64,000 nucleotides of DNA from NCBI GenBank assembly GCA_020881915.1, contig JAJFPB010000006.1:992001-1056000 (forward strand), read 5' to 3'. A model generated the notes under the pieces. That model was not told where the DNA came from. It saw only the letters and a list, made by a program, of their open reading frames with translations, and made no database searches. The number at the start of each line of letters is the position of its first letter. Position 1 is the stretch's first letter. This document shows, piece by piece, positions 44,958-56,280 of this stretch. Source of the stretch: Paramyrothecium sp. XJ0827. Taxonomy: Eukaryota > Ascomycota > Sordariomycetes > Hypocreales > Stachybotryaceae. A program made the position numbers and the translations under genes.

Positions 44958-45355
44958 ATGCCTCAGCAATGTCGCGTCTCGACTGGTTTGTCTTTTTCCC
45001 CTCCTACTTAATCATCCCACTGGCTCAACCCCCGCAGCAGATGCAGAAAGACATGACGTATATAAAGCAATTCTAGCTGTCATAGACGCCGTCATAACGG
45101 GCAGCAGAGCCGCCGAGAAAGCCGAGCGTACGACGCGGCTGTTGCTTCCCACCAGCTCAAACGACAAGTTCGAGTACACAAGACACTGGCACAGACATCG
45201 ACTCATGATTTGAAACAATGAGCGGCTTGCTATCTTCAAGACCTGCTGAAGCTGGACGCCGAATAGCGTGGGGGCGACCTAAAAATAACCCCCGGCTAAA
45301 AAGTACGAGAATATCGCCAATATGATCAAGAAGATGGAGAATGATACATAGCTTG
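44958..45355 (+). pseudogene. Small decayed gene, unknown family
   Basis: ATG 44958 with a 52-nt intron (44986-45037, GTTTGT..CCGCAG) gives MPQQCRVST|ADAERHDVYKAIL..., which reads coherently to a TGA at 45211. After the stop the same frame continues as NNERLAIFK, and then the coherent reading moves to other frames (DLLKLDAE, GGDLKITP, KKYENIANMIKKMEN) before a stop near 45350. This pattern suggests a gene of about 115 residues broken by a nonsense codon and at least two small indels. A 67-aa truncated product is still possible. The family was not recognised. Confidence 0.45.
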
Positions 45356-45434
45356 CCACTTACTTTTCTGCTCCTCTACAAGGCAAGACACTGGTCGACT
45401 GTTTCGATTTGGATATTTGTGTCCACGGTGTTAC

Positions 45435-45640
45435 ATACCTAGCAGCACACCTACCGTATTTTAAAAGGTATATATTAGTATTTTCAAAGGAATATAATAG
45501 TAAGTTAAAAGGTATATATTAGTATTTTCAAAGGAATATAATACTAATTCAAAAGGTTTAAGATAGCAATATTACTACTTTTATTACTAAAAAGACTAAT
45601 TACAATTATTTAGTAATTAAATGGTAATATTAGTATGATA
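45435..45640 (+). repeat. AT-rich repeat, copy B
   Basis: It starts with the same 33-bp motif as copy A at 38223, in direct orientation. It is followed by two copies of a 44-bp unit (starting near 45463 and 45507) with TATTAGTATTTTCAAAGG, then further AT-rich degenerate sequence. Confidence 0.75.
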
Positions 45641-45987
45641 AACCTAACAATAAATCCGGAGACGAGGTAGCCAAGTAATACCTCAGTTTCTCATAGGAGT
45701 CGTTTCTCTCTCCATTGTGAGGTCAGGACGAATCAATCAAGCCTCTTTCTATGTATGAAATGCCCCTTACCAACCGTAACAAGCCTCCGCGTGGAGTTTT
45801 CACCTCTGTCAAGGACTTCCATAATTGGATCTCGAGAATGATAAGCAGGGCATACACATGCACTGGAATATCACCATTATGAGAAAGTTCGATCACTGAC
45901 ACGCTCTTGCTTGGTCGCGATTTGCATTATAATTAGTAAGGTATTTGCAACTTTCCTCAACGGGATGAGGCTAACTGACAATCTCCT

Positions 45988-47262
45988 TCACCTACGGAGA
46001 TCAAACACCATCAACTCCGGTATATTTTCGCCTAAATCGAGAAAGGTTCCGTCCCTCCAATCCGGCTCGGCATCTCCCTTCGTGTACGAGACTTTCCCAA
46101 ATGTGTCGCCATTCAACACCCAAGCTCCAGCCACATCAGGCAACTCACCCAGTGATCTCCGGTTTTCCTCCTCGCTCATTTCTGTTTCCAAAAGGGGCGT
46201 ATGCCACCTATACATCTTCTCCTTGCAATCCTTGTTTAATGGTACCACGCTCGCAACAAAGCCTGCACGTTCGTAAACTCGTGGTTCGTCGGGGAGAGGC
46301 CGTATAGCTAGGAGGTACTGCGTCCGCATAGGCACAGGTCGCTGCACGTTGAAGTTGGCTAGGAATTTGTGCCAGAGACGCAATTTCCATCGAGGGTCCA
46401 TGCCTACAACTATACGGTTCAGGGTCGTGTCAATCGGCCGGGGGTCTTGACTCAAAAGTTGGAAGCTGGTACTCTGTGCCCGGTTGCTCGCTGGAAGAAT
46501 GGGGACAGAACGGTTCAAACGGAACGAGCCGCCATGCGAAGCTTGGTCGCCTTCCGTCTTTCTGGCCTCGCTTCCAAGTTCGACGAACGCATAAAACGTG
46601 CGTAAGTCAGTAAACAACAGTCTCGTTAAGGTCTGTCGAGCGGCTGGATGCAACTTGAGTGGATTCAGGCCGGCCAGAACGACGAGATAGCCAAGTTCAC
46701 CCATGGCGAGACTCTCAATTCCCAAGCCTCTGGGATCATTGGCCACGCAGTCGTGCATGAATGCTATGAGAGCCTCCGGTGGCGTTAGGAACCCTCGGGC
46801 TACGTCAATTATATCTAGGGTCGGGTTCAGGTAGAGAAGATATGGCGCGCCGTGCTGCAGGGCTAGCGAAAGTCGATAGAAGCGGCGGAAGGTTTGTCGG
46901 CTATATCGGTTGACGTAGAGCAAGACTTGTGACCAATGCCAGAACCGTGGGATATCCAGCTGGTAGTCGTAGTTACTGATTATGTTACCCAAGTTGTTTT
47001 CAACGCTATAGGGCTCCGACTTGATTCTTGTTGCCCCTGGTAGGTCTTCCGGAGACTTGACCGTAGACCTGGTACGCCCTCCAACTCGATTGATGCAGAC
47101 CCTTATCAGGCGTCTTCGAGGAAAGCAACATGTCCATATTTCTGCTCGGAGCTCGCGTGGTAGTTTAGGAAATTGAGGAAACAGAAGGGGCTTCGACACG
47201 ACGGAGTGATCCTCAAACTGATCGTTAAGGAGGGGTACGTCTTCCATTTGGGTTGATTCCAT
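45988..47262 (-). CDS. 2EXR domain-containing protein
   Basis: An intronless frame of 424 aa. After about 28 variable residues comes LFPQFPKLPRELRAEIW, the beginning of the fungal 2EXR domain (F-x-x-F-x-x-LP-x-E-L-R-x-x-I/L-W), followed by RRRLIRVCINRV and VNRYSRQTFRRFY. LLYLNPTLDIIDVARGFL also matches the family pattern (phenylalanine/leucine then N-P-x-x-D). This large family is expanded in filamentous fungi, and its function is unknown; it resembles F-box-associated proteins in layout. No signal peptide or membrane segment is present. The start is the first ATG after a stop. Confidence 0.85.
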   Translation of the reverse strand: MESTQMEDVPLLNDQFEDHSVVSKPLLFPQFPKLPRELRAEIWTCCFPRRRLIRVCINRVGGRTRSTVKSPEDLPGATRIKSEPYSVENNLGNIISNYDYQLDIPRFWHWSQVLLYVNRYSRQTFRRFYRLSLALQHGAPYLLYLNPTLDIIDVARGFLTPPEALIAFMHDCVANDPRGLGIESLAMGELGYLVVLAGLNPLKLHPAARQTLTRLLFTDLRTFYAFVELGSEARKTEGDQASHGGSFRLNRSVPILPASNRAQSTSFQLLSQDPRPIDTTLNRIVVGMDPRWKLRLWHKFLANFNVQRPVPMRTQYLLAIRPLPDEPRVYERAGFVASVVPLNKDCKEKMYRWHTPLLETEMSEEENRRSLGELPDVAGAWVLNGDTFGKVSYTKGDAEPDWRDGTFLDLGENIPELMVFDLRR

Positions 47263-48263
47263 TGCTTATTTGATAGTGTACTGGCCGGATTAAGGCAATG
47301 ATGAGTATAAATCTATGAGCCACTTTGATTCCGAAGTGTGTGAATGGGTCAGGAGCCGTGATATTGATCGTGGGAGACCTTCCGAGCGGGGTTTGTGGTC
47401 GGGCTGGGCCGCCTGACGAATCGCATGATCGTGGCTGTATTGTGTTACATCATGCGGGCGCCTCTGCGGACCACCATTTGATAGCCGCCTTTGTATCTGA
47501 ACGAATGAGTATGCAGCGGGAGGGGAGAGCACACATTTGATGCGAGATGTGTGTGTCAACACCGGATTGGTGTACTACGGAGAGCTGCCAAAGGCTGATA
47601 TGCCTCCTGCGTTAGAACGGGTGTTAGCCTGACTACAATGAACACTGAATAAACTAATGCTCTCGCGGAGCCAGGCCACAGTATCGCACAAACCATCTGC
47701 GGGGTCGTCGGGTGCGAGCAAATCACTTTTGTTTCGTGGATGTGCAGGGGTTGGAATGAGGCTGGATGGCTCGCGAACAATTGGTTCGGGCTTGGTGAAG
47801 GCACCTTCGGTATTGCATGTGCTCCATAAGAAAGAAATTTAAGCTAGCCTAATGTTATAATTAGAAGCGGCTATCTTCATCCATCTCATTATCCGATGCA
47901 CTGTCACGGGTTGTTAATTTTGTCTTTTTTTGGATTCCATTTTCATCTTGCTGTCGCTGTGGTAAATCGCATGGCCCAGCTTGAGATATCTGCATGTGCA
48001 TGAAAAGAGTAGGGACTGCAAGTCCCCACCAATATTTCATTTCTGATACTGATGGCTTGGATGAAACCCAAGGTAAATGTGAATTCCAAAAACTTCCTAT
48101 TCAAGATAGGGAATCGAAGTAAAAGTACATCTTTGAGGCAGATGAGCTTGCCAACGTAAGAGCCACGCGAGAATTGAGCGGCGAACAAGCCAGAGCGATT
48201 CTCCCATACGTTAGCATTCCTTTTGGATGAAGCCGGACTAGATGGAAGGAAGATAAATACCTC
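47263..48263. other. Intergenic
   Basis: About 1 kb between two minus-strand genes. Short frames only; nothing recognised. Confidence 0.5.
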
Positions 48264-48512
48264 TTAGATCCAATCAGCCAAAGGGTTACGTGGGAACCAG
48301 TGAGGGAGATATTCGCCCAATCCCCAGTAGTTTGCGGCGCCCATGGGATGGTCAGCACACATGCGAACCATCATAGGCGTGACACCAGGCGGGAGCTCAT
48401 TTGGGTCCCAAATCATGGGTCCAAGACGCCCACATTTCTCCACGGCGCCCTCATGCTGAGCTGCCAGAGCCGGGGTAGCACAGGCGGCAAGAAGAAGGGC
48501 GGAAGGCTTCAT
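48264..48512 (-). CDS. Small secreted protein, 82 aa
   Basis: Starts at MKPSALLLAACATPALAAQ, a clear signal peptide; an upstream in-frame ATG at 48551 would add 13 residues and spoil it. The mature part has two Cys (EKCGRLGPM and RMCADHPMG) within a KCGxLG...LPxGVxPxxVRxCxxHPxG arrangement that resembles a family of fungal small secreted proteins. The tail is Trp-rich (NYWGLGEYLPHWFP). A G|GTATTT near the stop could be a splice donor, so the true C-terminus might lie in another exon. An extracellular or effector-like role is plausible but unproven. Confidence 0.65.
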   Translation of the reverse strand: MKPSALLLAACATPALAAQHEGAVEKCGRLGPMIWDPNELPPGVTPMMVRMCADHPMGAANYWGLGEYLPHWFPRNPLADWI

Positions 48513-50315
48513 GTCGAGCGTTGCTCTGCGACATGTCAGCAAATTTTGCACTGCCAGGCTGACAGGGGAGCGGACCTCGGAGAAGAATCGTTGAGGTGAC
48601 AGGATGAGCGCAACTAGTGATCAGCAGTCACCTTTGAGTCAAAGATGAGACGCAGGAAAAGCCAAGCGAGAACTCGCGATGGCACTCTTTATGTTCGTCG
48701 GTGACGTGGACCAGACGTGGCTTGAATGTGGTGATGTAGGCAGCAGAACTGTCAGCTTGACTACCCCTGGTGGACGGGCCATGTTGGTTCACAAGCGAAC
48801 AGGGGTTTCGCGTTGGTTGATTAGCTGAGCCCAGTTGGGATGTGCTCCGCCGCGTCACCTTGGCACCTAACCAAAGTCTTGCGTCTAGGGTAGCTCAGCG
48901 CATAGCCAAAGGACTGACATATCGCGTGGCTCTTGACTGAATAATAATTACTACAGCTTACATATCCTATTAAAATGTCAATGATTCATGTTTGAACAGG
49001 AGTGCAAAATTGGCGGCCTTGAAAAAGCACAATCCCCCTTCATGAGAAGTATTGGTTTCTAGCGCTTGGTTTGCAGAATGCTCTAAATTGGTAATTTCAC
49101 ACGTGACCCTCTCGCGTACGCATTATAAACTGATCACGCTGGGCGGCACAGCCGGGTAAAGTACCCGATGGTCTCCCAAGCTTGTTTCGGGTTTGTGATC
49201 AGCTTTTTCCACATCAGCGGCTGTCAACTCCTATGAGTACAATTCAGCATTGTTTCTACTCCATGGCAGGTTTTGCATAGATGCCTCTGGATAAGTTCCC
49301 ATACCTTCAAGTCAATGACTCAAATGTGATCGACAGGCCTCACGGGCTGTTGCTAAATTGATTGGAAGCACTTGTCCGTAAGTGGGTGGCTTGGTCGTGA
49401 TAACCAGCTGTTAAATGCTTGGACAAACTAGGGCTTGCTTCCCTAGGCCATGACCATCATTAGTCTGTTGCATGAATGTCCTGCTCTGAGTTCAGCCATA
49501 CTATCTCCATAAGCAGCAACTGTCTTCATTTGCAGCACTTCAAACGCTTCCGAGAAGGCGGTCAGTGAGCATGCCTCGGAAGAACTGATCGGCACATGAT
49601 GCGAGCTGTTTGACATACGCGACATGTATTCTTACTCTTATTGACTGGCGTAAAGCAACATACAATAGACTGGAACAGGGCGCTCACGTCAAGGGCCCAA
49701 AGAAGTCAAGTTGTGAAGTCCGTAGACAAACTGGCAAACTCCCCAGCTTTGTAGAAATAGTGCACGGTGTTCTGCGTGGAGCGGACGCCCAAAGGCCGCT
49801 CTAAGTGCCATGCGAACCCTCCTTAACTCCGGGCTTGTGTGGTCTTTGATATAATCTCAAGTGTCACAACCAGAGGCACAAACGTGCGGGGTTGGTGGGA
49901 TTTGAAATCAAGGGAAGCGTCGGAAGTATTTCCCTGCATGATTTCTAATCCACAAGTTCCGGTTCCGTTCGTCGATTTGCGCACTGAGTGCTGGAGCAGC
50001 ACCGCCCTTTACCCACTGTAGTTAGACAAGAGGGTCACAAGGATCGCAAGCCAATGGTGCGCGCGGCTGAAGTGATGGCGCAATGGATGGTGCAAGCACA
50101 CGAGCCAATAGACAGCCTATGCAGTCCTCCTATTCTCGATTATTGGAGGCAGCTCTTCAACAGTTAATAAGAAGTCTATCCCCCTCACATATTGATAGCT
50201 CAATTGACTCAAGTAACCATTAGTCGATCGCACCTGAGCACGCGCCATAGCAGCAAACCATACCAATCTTCAGAGATTCATCGTATTCAGACTTCAAGTC
50301 AAAAATAACAGCACA
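48513..50315. other. Intergenic, divergent promoters
   Basis: About 1.8 kb upstream of both the small secreted protein (minus) and the GST (plus). Scattered short frames lack motifs. The 150 bp before 50316 look like a promoter/5' UTR. Confidence 0.5.
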
Positions 50316-51063
50316 ATGGCTGCCTCGCCTGAGCTCATCCTGTACACCAATCATCGCTGTCCATATGCGCATCGTGTTCACATCGCTCTGAACGAACTCA
50401 AGCTCCCATTCAAGGAGGAGATTGTCGACTTGTCAGCACCTCGCACCGAGGAGTATTTAAAGATCAACCCGCGCGGACTCGTGCCTTCGCTGTCTTACGA
50501 TGGCCAGATCCTGATCGAGTCGGCCATTGTAGCGCAGTTCCTCGTGGACGCACACCCATCGCACCTTTTGCCGCCCTCGGACTCAAAGGAGGGCGCGCTG
50601 CGCCGCGCGAAGGTTGGCTTCTTCGTGGATACGTACTCCTCCAAGGTGCTGCCGCTGGGCTTCAAGCTCTACTCGCTGAAGTCGGACGAAGATGCCGATG
50701 ATCTGTCCAAGACACAGGTAGCGGCCATCGTGAAGGAGATTGAGCCTTTGCTCGCAGATGCTGCGCCGTTCTTTGGAGGCAGTCAAACCTTGACACTGGC
50801 TGAGGTGAGTTTCAATGTTGCAAGACAAGGATCGACGCTGACCCGCACAGGTTTTGGTTGGATCGTTCATCATCCGTCTCTACGCAGCAGCAAGGAGCGG
50901 CATTCTGCCAAACAGCTTTATTTCGGATTTGGCAGAACAAGCACCGAAATTCTCAAAGTGGGCGGAAGCCGTCACCACTCACCCCAGCGTCACTGATGTT
51001 TTCCATGAGGAAGAGTGGACTCGGAACGTGAAGGCTAGGATTGCCAAGGCTAAGGAAGCTTGA
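50316..51063 (+). CDS. Glutathione S-transferase (omega-like)
   Basis: Exons 50316-50804 and 50851-51063 give 233 aa. The 46-nt intron is GTGAGT..GCACAG and joins TLAE to VLVGSFIIRL in phase 0. The N-terminal thioredoxin fold is clear: LILYTNHRCPYAHRVHIAL, with the CPYA Cys typical of omega-class GSTs in place of Tyr/Ser; NPRGLVPSLSYDG with the cis-Pro (VP); and ESAIVAQFL, where Glu-Ser binds the glutathione gamma-glutamyl group. The helical C-terminal domain follows. Omega GSTs catalyse glutathione-dependent thiol transfer and reduction in the cytosol and take part in detoxification or in secondary-metabolite tailoring. The gene looks intact. Confidence 0.9.
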
Positions 51064-52758
51064 TCTCGAATGTTTCCTTCTCAATCGCGTGCACAAATTG
51101 GATGTTGGAGGCAATTTGCTTTCCTCCTGAACATCACTATGATTGTAACAATTGAATAGTAACAGAAGTTTATTATCTTGTCAGCGGAAGGAATATTTAA
51201 AATTACTGCTATAAGGGTTCAGGAGTCGCCTTCGGCATATAAGAATGGGACGAGTAAATGTCTTTATTCGCAGGCACCATGTGCTCTTTGCCCTTTGTTC
51301 ACTTAAAATTTAGGATCGGAAGCCGCCGCAGTCTCGGTGAATGGCAAAAGCCTGCCTCTGCATGACGGAGGTCTAGCAAGTCCACTTGTTTTAATCATGA
51401 AAAAGGATGGAGAACAAATATACTAGCATTTTTCATTTCCCGAACCAACAACATGAGAAAGAACGAGTGTTGCGGGCTACTAGCAGGATCATATCCTACT
51501 ACAACTCGCCCCCTGAAACAAAGACGAAAATCGTAGCGACCGAGAAGCGGCTAGGCCAAGGCGAAGTGAAATCAATCTCGAATCAGCAACGATCACCGCG
51601 GACAATCGTGTTCCAGTTTCCTCCTTCAAAATTCTGGCCCGAGACCCACGAGGCGGCTGAGGCGCAAACGTTGACAAGGTGTTAAGCGCTATTGGCAATG
51701 GCACCGAAGCTGCCGAGTTCAATAGGATAGTTGTTCTATAGAGTCCCGAGAATATTAGCAAGCCATTCTAGTTACACAATAGAACACCCATTACATCAAA
51801 CTTGGAGACTCCGGGGTGAGCGGAAAGAAGATGCTGCAAACTCACATCATTGCACCACCATATGGCGGCGTTGTAGGAGCAGCTGACCCGTCCGCATGCC
51901 CCAGGGCCAGAGCGGGAAAGTGGCCTCCCCCCAACGCCGTGGAGATATCTGACGCCTTCTTCGATGCGGCCTTTGTTGGCAGAAGGCCAATTGCCGCAGA
52001 TGACGGCAAGGGCAGTGACGTCGGCTGGATCGACCGCTTCTGTCTCGGGGGCTGGTGTGTGTCATGATTTGACCAGCCTACTGCGGGACGCGTCTGGAAC
52101 GTTCCAACCAGATGCATTGCAACCTGGGCATCAAGTGAGTACCATAAGGCTTTGCAGTCATCCTAAGAGCAGTTTGAGGACGGTCCTAGCTCCGGTGGCG
52201 TTCAGCCCGGATCGAATACTTGGAGACATTGGGCAAGTCTCGTACCCTCAGCTAACCCATAGCAAGCAAGTTGATGCAGACGATAGCCATTGATAGCCAA
52301 GACACTGGCCAGGAGACGCCCTGCGCCAACAAACCAGTGATTGACTTCCGATTTGCTCAGCCTAGCTTCTTGTGCTACGCACTATTCACCCTGCTACGTT
52401 CAGGAGCCTGTGAATACAGGAATGATGTACCATAATCCCCAAATCAAAAATGAAGTCAACTATCGTATCTTGGTTCTTTCACTTAAACGAATGATACATA
52501 AAGTCAAGCACTTGAGAAGAAGGCTGATCATAGGCTACTGGGCTCTTCGTCAGAATATGTCTTTCGCGATCGAACTAACCTATAATAAGATGGGGTCATA
52601 GCACAACGTATATAGAAACATGAACCATACTTCAGCTCGCTACTGCATAGAGACTAATAAGTAAGACTTAATAAGGAGGTAAAACTTTCTACGTATTCTT
52701 TAGAGAACACCCATGGATGAGAAACCTTCAAAAAGTGACCGAAGTTCCAATCTCTTGA
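51064..52758. other. Intergenic (convergent 3' ends)
   Basis: About 1.7 kb between the GST and the minus-strand SDR. Frames of 80-109 codons exist near 51400-52290 without motifs, and none was accepted as a gene. Confidence 0.45.
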
Positions 52759-53654
52759 TTAGAGGCGTTTGACCAGCTCCAAGCCCCGGTCCGAGTTAGA
52801 TGACTGGTCGACATACCACTGAGGGCACGCCCACGTAGCAAATCGGACAATCGCAGCAAACGATCCGCGCCAGATCGGCCCCTTATTTCTTCCCAGAATG
52901 TCCGCCACCAATTGCTGCGCAAAGGGCCCAACCTCCATGGACTCGGTCTGGTGCGTCATCCGCTGCTTGTGTGCGTGATCTTCGATCCCGTAGTAATAAG
53001 ACGTTTTTGGTAGGCTCATCTGGCCACCAGGTTTGCTAAAGATAGGCGTATCAACGGACCCAAGCATGACCGTGACAACGCGCACGCCCAACGGTTCCAT
53101 TTCGAGCCGCATGACTTCTGACATGCGTGCCTCCGCGGCCTTGGCACTTGCATAGATGCCTGCTAGCACATTAGTCTAAATCGACTTCAGTTCAATTTCT
53201 GAGGCTCACCTGTCCATACCATAGGAAGAACGGCAGCCAGAGAACTATGATTTGAAACGATGCCTTTGGACTCAATAAGTAGAGGAGCGAATGCCTGGAC
53301 CATAGCGAGTGGGCCCCACACATTAACATCGTAGAGCTTCTTCGCCTCCGCGATGTCGGTGTCTAGCAATGGGCAGACGAACTCAGCCCCAGCATTGTTG
53401 ATCAGTACGTCTAGTCTTCCGCCTGTGCGCTTCGTGACGGTTTCTTTGCACCGCAAGATGGTCTCCGTCACTGTGACATCTAGCTCGAGGATCTCGATGT
53501 TGTCCAGCTCAGTGAGATCCCCAACTTTTGTCGGATCGCGCAGAGTCGCAAAAACATAATAACCCCGCTCCTGGAACACCTTTGCCATGGTCCATCCAAT
53601 GCCACCAGTGCTGCAGCCTGTTATGAGAACTGTCTTGTCCTGTACAGTTGCCAT
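52759..53654 (-). CDS. Short-chain dehydrogenase/reductase (AYR1-like)
   Basis: Exons 53654-53210 and 53159-52759 give 281 aa. The 50-nt intron is GTGAGC..TAGCAG, joining MVWTG to IYASAKAAE. It is a classical SDR: cofactor motif TGCSTGGIG (TGxxxGIG), R in ATLRDPTK consistent with NADP(H), INNAGAE (NNAG), catalytic Ser in NHSSLAAVLP, and Y-x-x-x-K in YASAK. The TGCS.GGIG form and overall pattern resemble 1-acyl-dihydroxyacetone-phosphate reductase (Ayr1) and its fungal relatives, which reduce lipid or ketone substrates, often at ER or lipid droplets. The C-terminal third has hydrophobic stretches (FAAIVRFATWACP). Substrate assignment is tentative. It is intact. Confidence 0.9.
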
Positions 53655-54202
53655 GTTACTGTGTTACTTGCGGTGAGTCTTGCGTCTGGCGATGGCTGTG
53701 AATGATCGGCGATGCGGGTAGTCGATGCTGGCGAGAGAAACGCGTCACAGCAAAGCAGGTGCGTCGTTTTGGAAACAGAAATCTGAACACGTTTGTTGGT
53801 TGCAGTTGTTGGTTGAGACCCAATTCCTAAGCCCCTGTCAGCATATGACACTGCAGTGTGGTAGCAAACGACACATGTAGCCTATCAAAAACTGCCAACC
53901 TGCTACAATTGTTAGTTGAGTCCACTATCATCCCATTCGTCTAATGCCGAGCTGTGCATATTTTTAGGCACAGTTCGCGAAGTTTGTTGAATCGTACAGA
54001 CTTGTTCTTTCCCGATTGCCTTGACCTCTACTTTTTAAGCGGAGATATCGAATCGTGTGTTATTTACTTGGTTGAATTCGACTAGATCTAAAAACACCAC
54101 GTACAATGGCAAGGTCTCGGCTGAATGGACATTTGGACATGGAGGAAACTGAGATAGTAGCCTTATGTACAGCAATTGTTGCTGGGGTCTGTGATTACGC
54201 TA
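53655..54202. other. Intergenic
   Basis: About 550 bp, the promoter of the SDR gene and the 3' flank of the DUF3176 gene. No gene was recognised. Confidence 0.5.
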
Positions 54203-56280
54203 TTATGCCACTTTCAGTTTCCATGCGCCGTCTTCCCTCACAAGCGTTCCGAACTCATGCGGCTTGACTGCGGTCGCAATTCCCCCCTGGTCGGGTGCCG
54301 CATCTGGTCCGGTAATCGCAACCCTGTAACTGGGTGTTGCTTTCTCCATGGCAAATAGCTCGGCAAGGTTGGAGCTCTTTACGACATCCACGTCCAACTG
54401 TGCCGTCTGCAAAATGACGATAACCAGGAACACCAAGGCCAAGCCTAGCTGAACGGCCAAGATCGAAAGCCATTCCCATCGAATCTCGACAATGGTCTCG
54501 ATGGTAATGGCTTGGCCTGGGACGGCCCCTGTCTTCTCAGTATTCCGCATGCTAATTCCTTATTGTCAGCTCTGCTCCAATTTCAATCTAGTTAGCAATT
54601 ACATACTAAGCTGTCATAGCATCTGCAATTGTTGTGGCATAACGCTTGAGCCGTAGCCACACCGCCTCCTCCTCTTTAAACGTGTCTTCTCCGCTCGTGT
54701 CTGCAAAATATGGCGTGTATAAATTTGTGAGAAGCTGGTAAGTGAACTGATTGAAGCCAAGAGTGACATTTCCTGTGGAAAGAGTGCCAGAAAGTGCCGC
54801 ACGGAAAGCCCTATCAACTGAAGCAAATGCTAAGCCCTGGGTAACTTTGAACTTGACTTTCCCGTCAGCATTGGTCATCGTAAAATGATTAGAATTATGG
54901 TTATCGGGCTTGCTTTCGATGTCGCTGACAGCAACTTCGGATGCAGTTATTTCGGTTTTCGAAACACCGTCTGCCATACTGACGTTGTACGTGTTAACGC
55001 ACAAATGCCAAAGGAGCTCTGCAGCCCGGACGCTAGAATAGTCAATAGAATCACTGTTGTCGTGTACCGTGTAAATGACGAAGAGCTGGTATAGCGCTGC
55101 TTGAACAAGATCTGGCTTGGCCCACTTCGCCAGTACCCTTCGCTGGTACGGAAAGTCGTCGAATTTGGACCCTACGCCGTCTTGGATCTTTCCCAAATGA
55201 ATATCTGGGGATACCATGCTAACAAACCACCAGCTTTCACTACTAGAGGTACGTTTACGAACCCATCAGCTAACGAGACATTCGCGTACTCTGAGTCTCC
55301 GATGTCTGTGGTTGTAATTTGCACGTGTTCGGTAACATTGCTCATGCTCATGCAGACGCCCAATGAGTCAAACACTGGCCAGCTGCAACTGGGCGAAGGA
55401 CACCGCGGCTCAGGGGCAGGCCATGAATCGTTCATCGGGTAGAAGGCAGCCTGGAAGCCAGCTTGCGACATGCCCTGCGTAACGTAGATATCTACATTTG
55501 TAGAAGTCAGAAACATTGCCCGAAAAGTGGCTCGATGCATTCTGGTCTTACCTTCTTCGCCACTGTCATCTCGAACAAGAGGAAACTGGCGAGCCGCTGG
55601 AACAACCACGTCAACATGGGGTCTTGATATACTGCGAGTCGAGTAGGAAATAGCCGACTGTGTCAGGAAAGATGTTAATACGCTCGAGCATAAGACTATC
55701 GTGGCCAGCACGTTGAAAAAGATGAATCTTGACCGTCATGTTAGCAAATATTCAGAGCAGTTTGAGTGGTCATTCGGAGTTCTCACCTCCCACGCATTCT
55801 TGGCAACAGTATTAAAGATCCCCAAGGGCCCCTACTAGCCTGATCGAAGACGCGTAGGTCATTGAGTTTCCTCTGTTTTGCCACGAACCAGTTCCACTTC
55901 ATCTGCGAGATTGCCTCGGCCACGGGAATGGCAATGGTGGTCCGGCATAGCGTAGCAAGGACAGCGACCAGAGTGTTCAGAGTGAGACCCAGTGGCCATT
56001 CTGGCATTGGCTTATCGTTGTACTTGGTAAGAACAATTGCCAAGGCCGTGAACAACCCAATCGAGAAGAGGAGCCACAAGAGCTCGGGGGCCCATGCTTT
56101 CGAATGTTGCGCAAGGGATCGTCGGCGGCTCCCTTTTGCAGCAATTTGTTGATATTTATGTGATGAGGAGATGCTGAAACTCTGTACTGGTGCGGGTTTG
56201 CGGGCTTGCCAGCTCCGATCATCGACGACCTCCTCACCTTCCGGGACTTGTTGAATGTTGTAGTATGCACCGGATGCCAT
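54203..56280 (-). CDS. DUF3176 membrane protein
   Basis: Five exons: 56280-55787, 55727-55552, 55491-55259, 55187-54607 and 54551-54203, giving 610 aa with consistent phases (2, 1, 0, 2). N-terminal DUF3176 is recognised by LTLNTLVAVLATLCRTTIAIPVAEAISQMKWNWF and FDQASRGPWGSL. Two transmembrane helices precede or lie in it and a third follows (FNVLATIVLCSSVLTSFL). A long extracellular region with Cys residues (CPSPSCSWPVFDSLGVC) and sequons follows. The C-terminal helix is SILAVQLGLALVFLVIVIL, then a short cytosolic tail (KSSNLAELF). The function of DUF3176 proteins is unknown. The intron at 55258-55188 (GTAAAC..AAAG) is the least certain: sequence on both sides is coding but in different frames, and a frameshift is an alternative. 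Confidence 0.75.

Noticed and set aside
51816..52293. Overlapping frames of 80-110 codons on both strands between GST and SDR
   Set aside because: No motif, no codon pattern and no splice logic. Treated as non-coding.
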